A stretch of 52,199 bases of DNA from Candidatus Bilamarchaeum dharawalense (GTDB taxonomy: Archaea > Micrarchaeota > Micrarchaeia > Anstonellales > Bilamarchaeaceae): positions 1 to 52,199 of the forward strand of contig CABMJJ010000004.1 of assembly GCA_902386555.1 (NCBI GenBank). Direction: 5' to 3'. Numbering within the stretch: position 1 is the first letter of the stretch; each line of letters starts with the position of its first letter. The notes beneath the pieces were generated by a model that searched no databases, had not been told where the DNA came from, and worked only from the letters and a program-made list of their open reading frames with translations. The position numbers and the translations under genes are program-made. Shown here piece after piece: positions 33,150 through 41,906 of the stretch.

Positions 33150-34235
33150 TTAGATTTTGGATGATTCAATGGTTCCTAGGATAGTTTCATAGGGTGCACT
33201 GGTCTTAATCGAAACCGATGAGAAGTGCGTTCGAACAGCAGGGAAACCAGAATCAATTAGATTTTTTAGTAAAACATCCATCTGCGGAACCGGATTGAGT
33301 GCCTGGATCTTACAGAGAGCATGGATATTATAATAATAGGGCGGCAAATTTATTTCACCGACCATGAGTGAGAGCATTTTGGAGATTTCGTTTTTATCAG
33401 AGTAATTTCGTTTGGAGTTAAGTTTTTGCATTTTAACTAAAAAATTTTTATTGTGAAGATCACCAAGCCAGAGTGGACCGGCAAATTCTGTTTGGGTTTT
33501 ACAATGGATACAGTTCTGAGGAAAAATTGAGCTTGACCTATACCCACATTTGGGACAGTATGAGACATAACCAAGTTTTTTTAGAGAATCAAATGCAAGA
33601 TCAGCACTGCGTTTTACCGATAGAATGGATTTTAGATAATGCTTATCGGAAAAAGAAATAAGAGGTTCAATGCCCATGTTAAATTCTGCAGCGGTTTCAG
33701 CAATTTTCTTTAGCATAATTCGTAATCCAGTTTCGTGAGTAAATTCATTATTCAACGGCTTGGAATGATAATTTTTCATGCATGCCTGAGTTTTTCCACC
33801 ACAGAGAACAGCAACATCAGTGGCAGTGACCGACAGATAGGCAGATTTCTTTATGTTAAAATAACGGAACGCATCAACTAGATAGGGCGCCGGTGTTCCG
33901 AATGGATCGATTTCTAGAAAATCAGTTTGAAGTTCGAAGGCAGCTTTGGAGATATTATTATGACAGAATTCTGCCTTGAGTTTGTTGGATTTTGCATTCT
34001 TTTTTGCTGATGAAATGGCATTTTTTGAAAGATCAACAAATGATATTTTTCCTACATTTTTATTTTCTTTGGCATAGCGAATGCCGCGAATTCCAGAAGC
34101 GCAGAATGCATCGATAATGTCTATTTTTTCATCTATGGCGCCCACTGCAATAGAGGAGATGCTACGGCATAGACGCATGGCAGGATTGTAAAACACATCC
34201 TTAGCTGGAATAAAATTGATATCTTCTTCTTTCAC
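33150..34235 (-). CDS. trm1: tRNA (guanine-26 N2) dimethyltransferase Trm1
   Basis: 361 residues. The N-terminus carries F-Y-N-P-A-M-R-L-C-R, then the SAM motif D-A-F-C-A-S-G-I-R-G-I-R, then E-I-D-P-F-G-T-P-A-P-Y (catalytic region). The C-terminal domain has a C-P-K-C...C-I-H-C zinc site. It modifies G26 (and in some archaea other positions) of tRNA. Full length. Confidence 0.94.
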   Translation of the reverse strand: MKEEDINFIPAKDVFYNPAMRLCRSISSIAVGAIDEKIDIIDAFCASGIRGIRYAKENKNVGKISFVDLSKNAISSAKKNAKSNKLKAEFCHNNISKAAFELQTDFLEIDPFGTPAPYLVDAFRYFNIKKSAYLSVTATDVAVLCGGKTQACMKNYHSKPLNNEFTHETGLRIMLKKIAETAAEFNMGIEPLISFSDKHYLKSILSVKRSADLAFDSLKKLGYVSYCPKCGYRSSSIFPQNCIHCKTQTEFAGPLWLGDLHNKNFLVKMQKLNSKRNYSDKNEISKMLSLMVGEINLPPYYYNIHALCKIQALNPVPQMDVLLKNLIDSGFPAVRTHFSSVSIKTSAPYETILGTIESSKI

Positions 34236-34270
34236 GAATGAGATTTCTGCTACAACTTTATTAAACTATT

Positions 34271-35455
34271 TTATTTTTCAATGTCCAAGAATTCTCGAAG
34301 AGCAACAGTGGCATAGCTTCCAGAAGTCAAAGAAAAACGGAACGTTGCATTGCTGAATGAAAAATCCCTAAGTGGAGAAAGAATTGGCCGGTAGGTACCC
34401 TTGGAAGCAATTTCAGGAATCTCTTTTATTTTAAAATTTTCTTTAGACAGACCAAATTTTTCTAGAATTTCTTTTTCGCGATCATTAATCGGACTGGTAT
34501 ATCCAATTAATTTTCCACATATCCACCCTTCTGATTCGCTTTTGCCAATATCTGGAAACCCGAGAGTTTCACCGCAGAAATATTCGCCCTGTTCCAATTC
34601 CAGGTCAGCCTCACCAATGCGATTGGACAATAAAACATTGAATAGATGTGATTGGAGGGCATGAACAAACAAAAGCAGAATGTTTCGAGGCAGGCAACGA
34701 AGAGCATTTAGATAATTGGTAGGATGGCGATCAAGATAGGCAATCATGGAACGTTCCAATCGCAGATGTTTTGGATAGACCTTCAAAGCCTGAGAAAAAT
34801 TTCTTGTTTCGCTAAGTTCTTTTCGAGCTGCACTGGATTCGAGATTGGTTTCACCCTCGCCTGCACATAGAAATGTAAAAACAGCATCTTCCAGTTTGCC
34901 TTCAAGGATTTTCTGACCTATAAGATGAGTATTTTTACGAGTTGAACCAAATCTTTGCTCGCCAAAATAATTAGGGAATTTTTTGTCCAGGTTGGTGATT
35001 ATTTCCTGAACCCTCTCGTTCGAACTTTCCATAGAATCACGAACAATTATGGTGAAACGATTTCCAAGCAGATCACCCATATGAACCCGGTCTGGCGCAG
35101 ACCAGGTTCCGTTAATGGAGATGTCTCTAATGTTCAATCTGCCAAGATTTTCTTTCGGAACACCAGAAACAGAAGCCAATTGAATAGAAATTGACATTTT
35201 ATCTTTGATACCAGCAGTGTTGAAACGATTCTGGCTTACTTGAAGTCTTCCAGATATTTCACTTAGTGCAGAGGAGGTGGACCAATTCTTTTTTTGCAAG
35301 ACAAAATGAATGAATTTGCCTTGAGAATCTGGCAGGGTAACTTGATGATCCAGTTCAAAAATGGTACCATCAGTGGCTATTTCCTCAACTAAAAAATCTT
35401 CTGGCAGAGATTTGATTTTGCCACCAATGCCAGGTATTTTGGATAGATAATTCAT
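34271..35455 (-). CDS. truD: tRNA pseudouridine-13 synthase TruD
   Basis: 394 residues from ATG 35455 (an in-frame GTG lies at 35464). The motif N-T-A-G-I-K-D-K at 79-86 holds catalytic Asp85. N-R-F-T-I and F-G-x-Q-R-F-G-S-x-R segments follow, as in TruD. It makes pseudouridine at tRNA position 13. Convergent with no other gene. The neighbour Trm1 also modifies tRNA. Confidence 0.93.
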   Translation of the reverse strand: MNYLSKIPGIGGKIKSLPEDFLVEEIATDGTIFELDHQVTLPDSQGKFIHFVLQKKNWSTSSALSEISGRLQVSQNRFNTAGIKDKMSISIQLASVSGVPKENLGRLNIRDISINGTWSAPDRVHMGDLLGNRFTIIVRDSMESSNERVQEIITNLDKKFPNYFGEQRFGSTRKNTHLIGQKILEGKLEDAVFTFLCAGEGETNLESSAARKELSETRNFSQALKVYPKHLRLERSMIAYLDRHPTNYLNALRCLPRNILLLFVHALQSHLFNVLLSNRIGEADLELEQGEYFCGETLGFPDIGKSESEGWICGKLIGYTSPINDREKEILEKFGLSKENFKIKEIPEIASKGTYRPILSPLRDFSFSNATFRFSLTSGSYATVALREFLDIEK

Positions 35456-35583
35456 GGTAAGCACGCAATAAAGTCAGTTACAACTATTTTAGATATGGTT
35501 GAAAGATAGTGATCTAGTTGTGAACCGAATATGGTTCACAATAATTAAAATAGGAATAGAACAAATTCGATCCAGTGATATGA

Positions 35584-37788
35584 ATGAAGATACTCATAAC
35601 TTCAGCTTTACCCTATGTAAACAATGTCCCTCATCTTGGGAACATCATAGGTTGTGTGCTATCGGCAGATGTATATGCAAGATACTGTCGTTCCAGAGAA
35701 TATGATTGCCTGTATATTTGCGGCACCGATGAATATGGAACTGCAACCGAGATAAAAGCGCTTGAAGAAGGAGTAACCCCGAAGGAGATCTGCGATAAGT
35801 ACTACAAAATTCACAAGGATATTTACGAGTGGTTCGGTATAAAATTTGACATTTTTGGCAGAACATCAACAGAGAAACATACAAAAATTACTCAGGACAT
35901 TTTCACCCAACTTCACAGCAATGGTTATGTGGTCGAGGATGAGGTAGAACAGTTTTATGATGAAAAAGCAGATATGTTCCTGGCAGACAGATATATCGAA
36001 GGAACATGCCCTCACTGCAATTCAGCTGGCGCAAGGAGCGATCAGTGTGATAAATGCGGTAAATTGCTTCATCCAGGGGAGCTCATTGACCCGGTGAGCA
36101 AGGTAACAAAAACCAAACCGATTCTTAGAAAAACAAAGCATCTGTTCATCAATTTGCCTGGAATTGAAATCGAATTGGCAAAATGGATAAGACAAACAGC
36201 AATCCAGGGTTTTTGGTCTGAGAATTCAATCAAAATCGCAGAATCATGGCTCAAAGAAGGACTTAAGAAAAGAGCCATCACACGGGATTTGAAATGGGGC
36301 GTAAAAGTCCCATTGCCAGGATATGAAAGGAAAGTTTTCTATGTTTGGTTTGATGCACCAATTGGGTATATTTCAATTACTGCAAACCTCACTGACCAAT
36401 GGAAAGAATGGTGGTTAAACCCTAAAGATGTACGACTCTACCAATTCATGGGAAAGGACAATGTTCCATTTCACACGGTAATCTTCCCGTCAACATTAAT
36501 GGGAACCAAAGGACCATGGACTCTGTTGCATCACATAAGCACAACCGAATTCCTAAATTATGAAGGAGATAAATTTTCCAAATCAAGAAAAATAGGGGTA
36601 TTTGGCGATGATGCAATGACATCTGGAATTGCACCTGATGTATGGAGGTACTACCTATTGGCAAATAGACCAGAACAGGCAGACACCAACTTTGTTTGGG
36701 CGGATTTTGCTGATAAAAATAACAATGAACTTCTTGCAAACATCGGGAATTTGGTAAATAGAACCCTGGTTTTTATAAAAAATAATTTCAATGGGAAAAT
36801 ACCAGACTTTGAATGTGATGAATCTCCAACATTTGATTCTTTCCATAGTGAAAAGATAAAAACAATAACCAAAAATTTGGAAACTGTCAAATTGAAACAG
36901 TCACTTCATGAAACAATGGGGTTGTCAAGCGATTGGAACCGGTATTTCCAATCTAAGAAACCATGGGAAGGGGTTAAGGCTCCTCCACCTCCAGAAGGCG
37001 GAGTAAATTTCAAACAAAATGAAGCAAAAATAGCAATATACCTTCTTGCAAATGCGGTCAAGGATCTTGCTATTTTGATCGAACCGCATCTACCAGCCAC
37101 AAGCAAAGAAATATTTAATCAGCTCAATATTCAACCAAAAAAATGGGATGATTTGGGTAAACTTACTTTGAACCCAGGCCACGAGATTGGTAATCCGAAA
37201 ACACTATTTAGGAAGATAGAACCCAAGGAAGTTGAAACACTTAAAGCAAGATATTCTGGGAAGCAGGCAGTGGCAGAACCAAAATTCTGTGATCTTGATC
37301 TTGAAGTGGGACAGATTGTTAGTGCAGAAAAACACCCCAATGCAGAGAAACTTTTTGTTGAGAAAGTATTGCTGGGGGATGGAGAAAGACAGATAGTCTC
37401 TGGCCTTGCCGGTCATTATTTCCCAGAAGAATTGGTTGGCCGAAAGGTGGTTGTTGTAAAGAATTTGGCACCAGCCAAGCTTAGGGGAGTGGAATCCCAG
37501 GGTATGTTATTGGCAGCAGAAGGAAAAGAATTTACACCACCTCACGAGGGTAAAGCAACCATGGAAGTTGGGGCATTGGAAGTTATTTTCTGCGATAAAA
37601 GCAAGGTGGGGGAAAAAATCACTTTGAAAGGAGAGAGGAGTGCACCTAAAAAAACCATAACCATATCTGAAGTAGAAAAAGTAAAGATTGTGGTCAAAAA
37701 TTTTATTGTTCAGAGTGAAGGTAAGCAATTGGTTAGTGAAAGCGAAGAGCTAATAATGAAAAATGTAAAAGAAGGAGATGTTGGGTAA
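35584..37788 (+). CDS. metG: Methionyl-tRNA synthetase with fused tRNA-binding (EMAP-like) domain
   Basis: 734 residues. The class I HIGH motif reads H-L-G-N at 17-20, a zinc knuckle lies around C-P-H-C and C-D-K-C (about 140-160), and the KMSKS loop reads K-F-S-K-S. After the anticodon-binding helices comes a tRNA-binding domain (about 570-680: L-E-V-G-Q-I-V, H-P-N-A-E-K-L, G-M-L-L-A-A). A further basic tail of about 50 residues is not usual. Start ATG 35584 lies after a short AT-rich leader. It ends directly at the next start. Confidence 0.95.
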   Translation: MKILITSALPYVNNVPHLGNIIGCVLSADVYARYCRSREYDCLYICGTDEYGTATEIKALEEGVTPKEICDKYYKIHKDIYEWFGIKFDIFGRTSTEKHTKITQDIFTQLHSNGYVVEDEVEQFYDEKADMFLADRYIEGTCPHCNSAGARSDQCDKCGKLLHPGELIDPVSKVTKTKPILRKTKHLFINLPGIEIELAKWIRQTAIQGFWSENSIKIAESWLKEGLKKRAITRDLKWGVKVPLPGYERKVFYVWFDAPIGYISITANLTDQWKEWWLNPKDVRLYQFMGKDNVPFHTVIFPSTLMGTKGPWTLLHHISTTEFLNYEGDKFSKSRKIGVFGDDAMTSGIAPDVWRYYLLANRPEQADTNFVWADFADKNNNELLANIGNLVNRTLVFIKNNFNGKIPDFECDESPTFDSFHSEKIKTITKNLETVKLKQSLHETMGLSSDWNRYFQSKKPWEGVKAPPPPEGGVNFKQNEAKIAIYLLANAVKDLAILIEPHLPATSKEIFNQLNIQPKKWDDLGKLTLNPGHEIGNPKTLFRKIEPKEVETLKARYSGKQAVAEPKFCDLDLEVGQIVSAEKHPNAEKLFVEKVLLGDGERQIVSGLAGHYFPEELVGRKVVVVKNLAPAKLRGVESQGMLLAAEGKEFTPPHEGKATMEVGALEVIFCDKSKVGEKITLKGERSAPKKTITISEVEKVKIVVKNFIVQSEGKQLVSESEELIMKNVKEGDVG

Positions 37789-38586
37789 ATGCCAAAGGAA
37801 ACTTTCGGTGGGGATGATGATAAAGGTGGCAGTACACCCCCACCGCCAAAAAAGAAGCTTACACTTGATAAATTCGGTCTAACCCCAGATGTAAACATAA
37901 GAGATGTGTTTTGGAAAATTATGGCATCCTATGCCGCAACAAAAAAACCAGGAGTGGATCTTGCGGAAATGGGCAATGAGATTTTTGCCATTCTACGAGT
38001 TTCCATATCGGTAATTTCTAATGCAAATAGCGAGCAGTACGGTCTTTCACCAAAATTTATTGCCCAGTATACCGTAATGTTGCTGGTGGATGGAGGATGG
38101 GAGAAAGCACTGGTTGAGTTCCTAACATTAAGTGCAGATCAAAAAACCGAAGTTAAGGTTGACATTGCCCATGGCTTAAAAAAATTAATGGTTGTTGAAA
38201 AATATGGTAAAGCCATTGTAACTTGTTTCGTCACAATGTTAAGAGGCAGGGACAGTGCAGGCATTGCATTGGAGTATATCGCTAACCTTAACGAAGAAGG
38301 ATTGGTAAGGGCTTTGAAAAAAGAAATAATAATCATGGCCCGTGGGGATATTGGAGACAACCAGATGAATGCCATCAAGGCCATATCGCTTATAAAAGAT
38401 GATGAGGAAGTAAGAAAAACACTTATTGTGTTGCTATCCCATTGGGATGTGGAAACACGCAGAGCAGCCGTGGAAATTTTAAAAACAATAAGTGGTGAGG
38501 ACGAAGTTAGGGAAGCGGCAGAAAAAAGAATATCTTTTGAAACCGATGAAACGATAAAAATGATACTAACTAAGATTGCAAAATAG
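37789..38586 (+). CDS. HEAT-repeat-like protein
   Basis: 265 residues. The N-terminal 20 are Gly/Pro/Lys-rich (with P-P-P-P), and the rest is paired helices ending in clear HEAT-like units such as D-E-E-V-R-K-T and D-V-E-T-R-R-A-A-V-E-I-L. No enzyme motif. It begins directly after metG stops and is 30 bases before the KH gene, so it is likely cotranscribed with both. The role is unknown, and a scaffold is the simplest guess. Confidence 0.55.
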   Translation: MPKETFGGDDDKGGSTPPPPKKKLTLDKFGLTPDVNIRDVFWKIMASYAATKKPGVDLAEMGNEIFAILRVSISVISNANSEQYGLSPKFIAQYTVMLLVDGGWEKALVEFLTLSADQKTEVKVDIAHGLKKLMVVEKYGKAIVTCFVTMLRGRDSAGIALEYIANLNEEGLVRALKKEIIIMARGDIGDNQMNAIKAISLIKDDEEVRKTLIVLLSHWDVETRRAAVEILKTISGEDEVREAAEKRISFETDETIKMILTKIAK

Positions 38587-38616
38587 TTTGGCAGAGCCAG
38601 AATGGGAGGGATTGAT

Positions 38617-39147
38617 ATGACAGAATTCGTCAAAATACCCATTGAAAGAATCAAAGTTTTCGTTGGAAAAGACGGAAGTACAAAAAAGAAATTAGAAAAG
38701 AAATGCAATGTGGAATTTAATATTGATTCTGACGGGGATGTGGAACTCATAGGAGATCCGGCAGACATATTTTTTGCAAGAGACATAGTGAAGGCCATAG
38801 GAAGAGGATTCACACCAGAGGAAGCACTTCGTCTTCTGGAACATGATTATGGATTGTACATTATTCCGCTAAAGGATTATGCACATTCTGAAAAAGCCAT
38901 CACCAGACTGAAGGGGCGAGTTATCGGAGAAAAAGGCAAAATAAAGTATAATATTGAAGAAGCAACAGACTCCCTTATCAGCATCTATGGAAACACAATC
39001 GCGATAATAGCAAAAATCGACACAATGGAATATGCAAAAGAAGCAATAGGCATGTTAATTGATGGTGCACGCCACACAAGTGTGCTTGGATATCTTGCAA
39101 AGACTAAACGGGAAATTTGGGAAGCAAGACTTAAGGGACATAATTAA
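38617..39147 (+). CDS. KH-domain RNA-binding protein (Dim2/Pno1-like)
   Basis: 176 residues with two KH-like units. The first begins P-I-E-R-I-K-V-F-V-G-K-D-G-S-T. The second has G-R-V-I-G-E-K-G-K-I, the GxxG loop of KH domains. The two-KH layout and the ending (A-R-H-T-S-V-L-G-Y-L) match archaeal aDim2/Pno1, a small-subunit rRNA maturation factor. ATG 38617 follows GGGAGG, so the in-frame ATG at 38602 is rejected. Confidence 0.88.
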   Translation: MTEFVKIPIERIKVFVGKDGSTKKKLEKKCNVEFNIDSDGDVELIGDPADIFFARDIVKAIGRGFTPEEALRLLEHDYGLYIIPLKDYAHSEKAITRLKGRVIGEKGKIKYNIEEATDSLISIYGNTIAIIAKIDTMEYAKEAIGMLIDGARHTSVLGYLAKTKREIWEARLKGHN

Positions 39148-39195
39148 TAGCTTTTTGCGAGTAAAGAATCCAGGCGACCAATTAGAGGGATTGTA

Positions 39196-40815
39196 ATGGC
39201 AGAAGAGGATTTATTCAAACAGTTCAAAGAGCACTCCGTAGCTGAATTTTTCAAAAAAAATAGACAGATGTTGGGTTTTTCAGGTAAAGTACGATCAATG
39301 ACAATGATTGTTCACGAGTTTGTAACCAATAGTCTAGATGCCTGCGAAGAAGCAGGAATTGTTCCTGAAATATTTGTCCAGGTTGAAGAACTGGATAAGG
39401 AAAAAGAACATTACAGATTAACGATAAAGGATAATGGCCCAGGTATACCTAAAAGTCATTTGGGTAAGGCATTGGGGCAGATGCTGGCAGGTACCAAGTT
39501 CCACAGATATTTACAGCAAAGAGGGCAACAGGGTATTGGTGCTGCGGCATGTACCATGTTTTCTTATATTACAACTGGCCAACCAACCAAAGCAATTTCT
39601 TGTCATAAAAAAGTTAAACTAACCGCAAACATCTCAATTGACTACAAAAAAAATAAACCAGAGGTAGAGGAAATTGATGAAGTACCTACCGAAGAAAGCG
39701 GGCTTCAGGTAATTTCCGAATTCAAGGATGTGAAATACGAAAAAAGCAATTATGGGGTTTATGAATACCTGAGAAGAACTGCACTGGCAAATCCGCACTG
39801 TTCCATAACCCTGATAGAACCAACCAATGAGAAGATAGTTTTCCCACGTTCAATATTGGAAAATCCTGCAAGACCCTTCGAAATAAAACCACATCCGCTT
39901 GGTATAGGAACCCATGATCTTCTGGAATTCGCAAAACACAACAAGGAAAGCAGGAGATTATCATCGTTTTTACAGGAAACATTTACCAGAGTAAGCGCTG
40001 GTAAGGTGGATGAATTACGAACATTGGTTCCGACTGTTGATTTCAACAGAACCCCAGATAATATTACCTGGGAAGAAGCAGAAGCGATTGTTAAAGCATT
40101 CAAACAGGTAAAATGGATCGCACCAACCATGGACTCGCTTGTCCCAATAGGTAAGGGGCAGGTGGAAGCCTCGTTTAGAAATATATTCAATCCTGAAGTC
40201 CTGGTTGTTACTGAAAGAAGTCCAAAAGTCTATCGCGGAGGCATACCATTCATGGTAGAAGTGGGAATTGCCTATGGAGGCGGGGTTGCAGCAGCAGGCA
40301 AGAGAGGCGAGGTAATGCGATTTGCCAACCGAGTGCCCCTGTTATTTGATTCCAGTGGTTGCGCCATCAGCGAAACAATAAAGACAATGGATTGGAAACG
40401 ATATGACATAAGGGAATTTGAAGAAGAGCCAATCGCAGTTCTTGTGAATTTAGTTAGTGTTCATGTACCCTACACCAGTGCAGGCAAACAGGCAATAGCA
40501 AATGAAGAAGATGTCATGGATGAGATAAAATTTGCCATTATGGAGGCATCACGTGGTGTTCAGAAGTATCTATCAGGAAAAAGAAGAGCCCATGAAATTG
40601 AGAACAAAAAGAAGATTGTCAATAGATACGTTCAACAGCTTTCAAGTGATTTGGCTGGACTTTCTGGGGAGAAAAAAGATGGAATAGAAAAAAAATTAGC
40701 CCAGATAATAGAGGAAAAATACGGCGGAGATGTGCCCCCCGAAGATGATGAGAGTAGGGAAAGTGAAGCGAAAGAGGAACCGAATGGTGAAAATGGAGGT
40801 GATGGTGATGAGTGA
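39196..40815 (+). CDS. top6B: DNA topoisomerase VI subunit B
   Basis: 539 residues. The GHKL ATPase domain has H-E-F-V-T-N-S-L-D-A-C (N-box), D-N-G-P-G-I-P (G1) and G-Q-Q-G-I-G-A-A (G2-type). A helix-two-turn-helix and transducer region follow, ending in an acidic tail (E/D-rich, about 520-539). Topo VI is a type IIB enzyme that passes one DNA duplex through another. The stop overlaps the start of subunit A. Confidence 0.96.
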   Translation: MAEEDLFKQFKEHSVAEFFKKNRQMLGFSGKVRSMTMIVHEFVTNSLDACEEAGIVPEIFVQVEELDKEKEHYRLTIKDNGPGIPKSHLGKALGQMLAGTKFHRYLQQRGQQGIGAAACTMFSYITTGQPTKAISCHKKVKLTANISIDYKKNKPEVEEIDEVPTEESGLQVISEFKDVKYEKSNYGVYEYLRRTALANPHCSITLIEPTNEKIVFPRSILENPARPFEIKPHPLGIGTHDLLEFAKHNKESRRLSSFLQETFTRVSAGKVDELRTLVPTVDFNRTPDNITWEEAEAIVKAFKQVKWIAPTMDSLVPIGKGQVEASFRNIFNPEVLVVTERSPKVYRGGIPFMVEVGIAYGGGVAAAGKRGEVMRFANRVPLLFDSSGCAISETIKTMDWKRYDIREFEEEPIAVLVNLVSVHVPYTSAGKQAIANEEDVMDEIKFAIMEASRGVQKYLSGKRRAHEIENKKKIVNRYVQQLSSDLAGLSGEKKDGIEKKLAQIIEEKYGGDVPPEDDESRESEAKEEPNGENGGDGDE

Positions 40816-41905
40816 ATCTCCAACAACAAAAAAATTAGAGCTGCTTGGTAAGGATATGGTGGGGCAGATAGCAAAAGGCGAAGGACCAACATTTGAAACC
40901 ACACTTAGAACCAAAAGCAATACTATTTTTGATGAATCAGTAGGATGTTTGAGAACTGGTGATAAAAAAGAGCAAAGAAAATTTTTGAGTATGGCACAGG
41001 CGAGAACATTTATGCAAACCGTTGCCGTTGCAGCCAGAACGCGCCAGTTTTTGAAGCAGGATTTGCACACTTCCATCAGAGGTCTTTTCTACCAATTAAA
41101 ATTCAGTCTAGGCGAAGATATTGACGAAGATCTATTCACAGAACAATCAGAATCAAATGGCCTGATTGAAGATTTGGAAGTCGCACTCAAAATAAAGCGT
41201 GAAGATCTCAACCTAACAACAGACAGAAAAGGATTTGTAGCTGGGCCCATGACCATAATGGATAAATTTGGTGGTGAAGAAACACTCATCGACCTTGAAA
41301 AACAGGGTAGAAGTGGATGGAGCATCCCAAGTGATGTGGACAATGGGATGGAGATAAAAAAATTGGATGCTGATTTTGTACTGGTAGTTGAAAAGGATGC
41401 ACTTTGGCAGAGGCTTAATGAAGATAAATTTTGGAAAAAAGAAAACTGCCTGCTGGTTACTCCAAAAGGACAATCAACAAGAGGAACCAGAAGATTGTTG
41501 CGAAAATTAGCGGATAAAAAATTGCCAGTGTACTGCCTCATGGATTGCGATGCCTGGGGATGGTATATCTATTGGACAATTAAAACCGGAAGTATGAATC
41601 TTGCCTATTTGGGTAGAGATTTTGCAGTACCAGAAGCCAGATTTCTAGGAGTTACCATGAGTGACATAAAAGAATTTAGCTTTCTGGAAAAATTAACAAT
41701 AAAAGCCAAGGATGTGGATGTTAAACGTGCAGAGGAAATGCTTGGCTATCCATGGATAAACAGGCACAAGGATTGGGTGCATGAGCTCAAGCTTGTTTTA
41801 AAAACCAAAAAGAAAATTGAGCAGGATGCTCTTCAGGGCCAGAGATTAACATTTGTTGGCGAATACATTAAACAGAAAATAGAAAATAAAAGATGGCTTG
41901 CCTAA
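40808..41905 (+). CDS. top6A: DNA topoisomerase VI subunit A
   Basis: 365 residues from ATG 40808, which overlaps the subunit B stop by eight bases and follows GGAGGTGATG. The active-site tyrosine is Tyr95 in R-G-L-F-Y. The Toprim acidic residues are in V-V-E-K-D-A and D-C-D-A-W-G. Related to Spo11. An upstream in-frame ATG at 40730 lies in the acidic-tail code of subunit B and is not used. Confidence 0.96.
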   Translation: MSESPTTKKLELLGKDMVGQIAKGEGPTFETTLRTKSNTIFDESVGCLRTGDKKEQRKFLSMAQARTFMQTVAVAARTRQFLKQDLHTSIRGLFYQLKFSLGEDIDEDLFTEQSESNGLIEDLEVALKIKREDLNLTTDRKGFVAGPMTIMDKFGGEETLIDLEKQGRSGWSIPSDVDNGMEIKKLDADFVLVVEKDALWQRLNEDKFWKKENCLLVTPKGQSTRGTRRLLRKLADKKLPVYCLMDCDAWGWYIYWTIKTGSMNLAYLGRDFAVPEARFLGVTMSDIKEFSFLEKLTIKAKDVDVKRAEEMLGYPWINRHKDWVHELKLVLKTKKKIEQDALQGQRLTFVGEYIKQKIENKRWLA

Positions 41906-41906
41906 T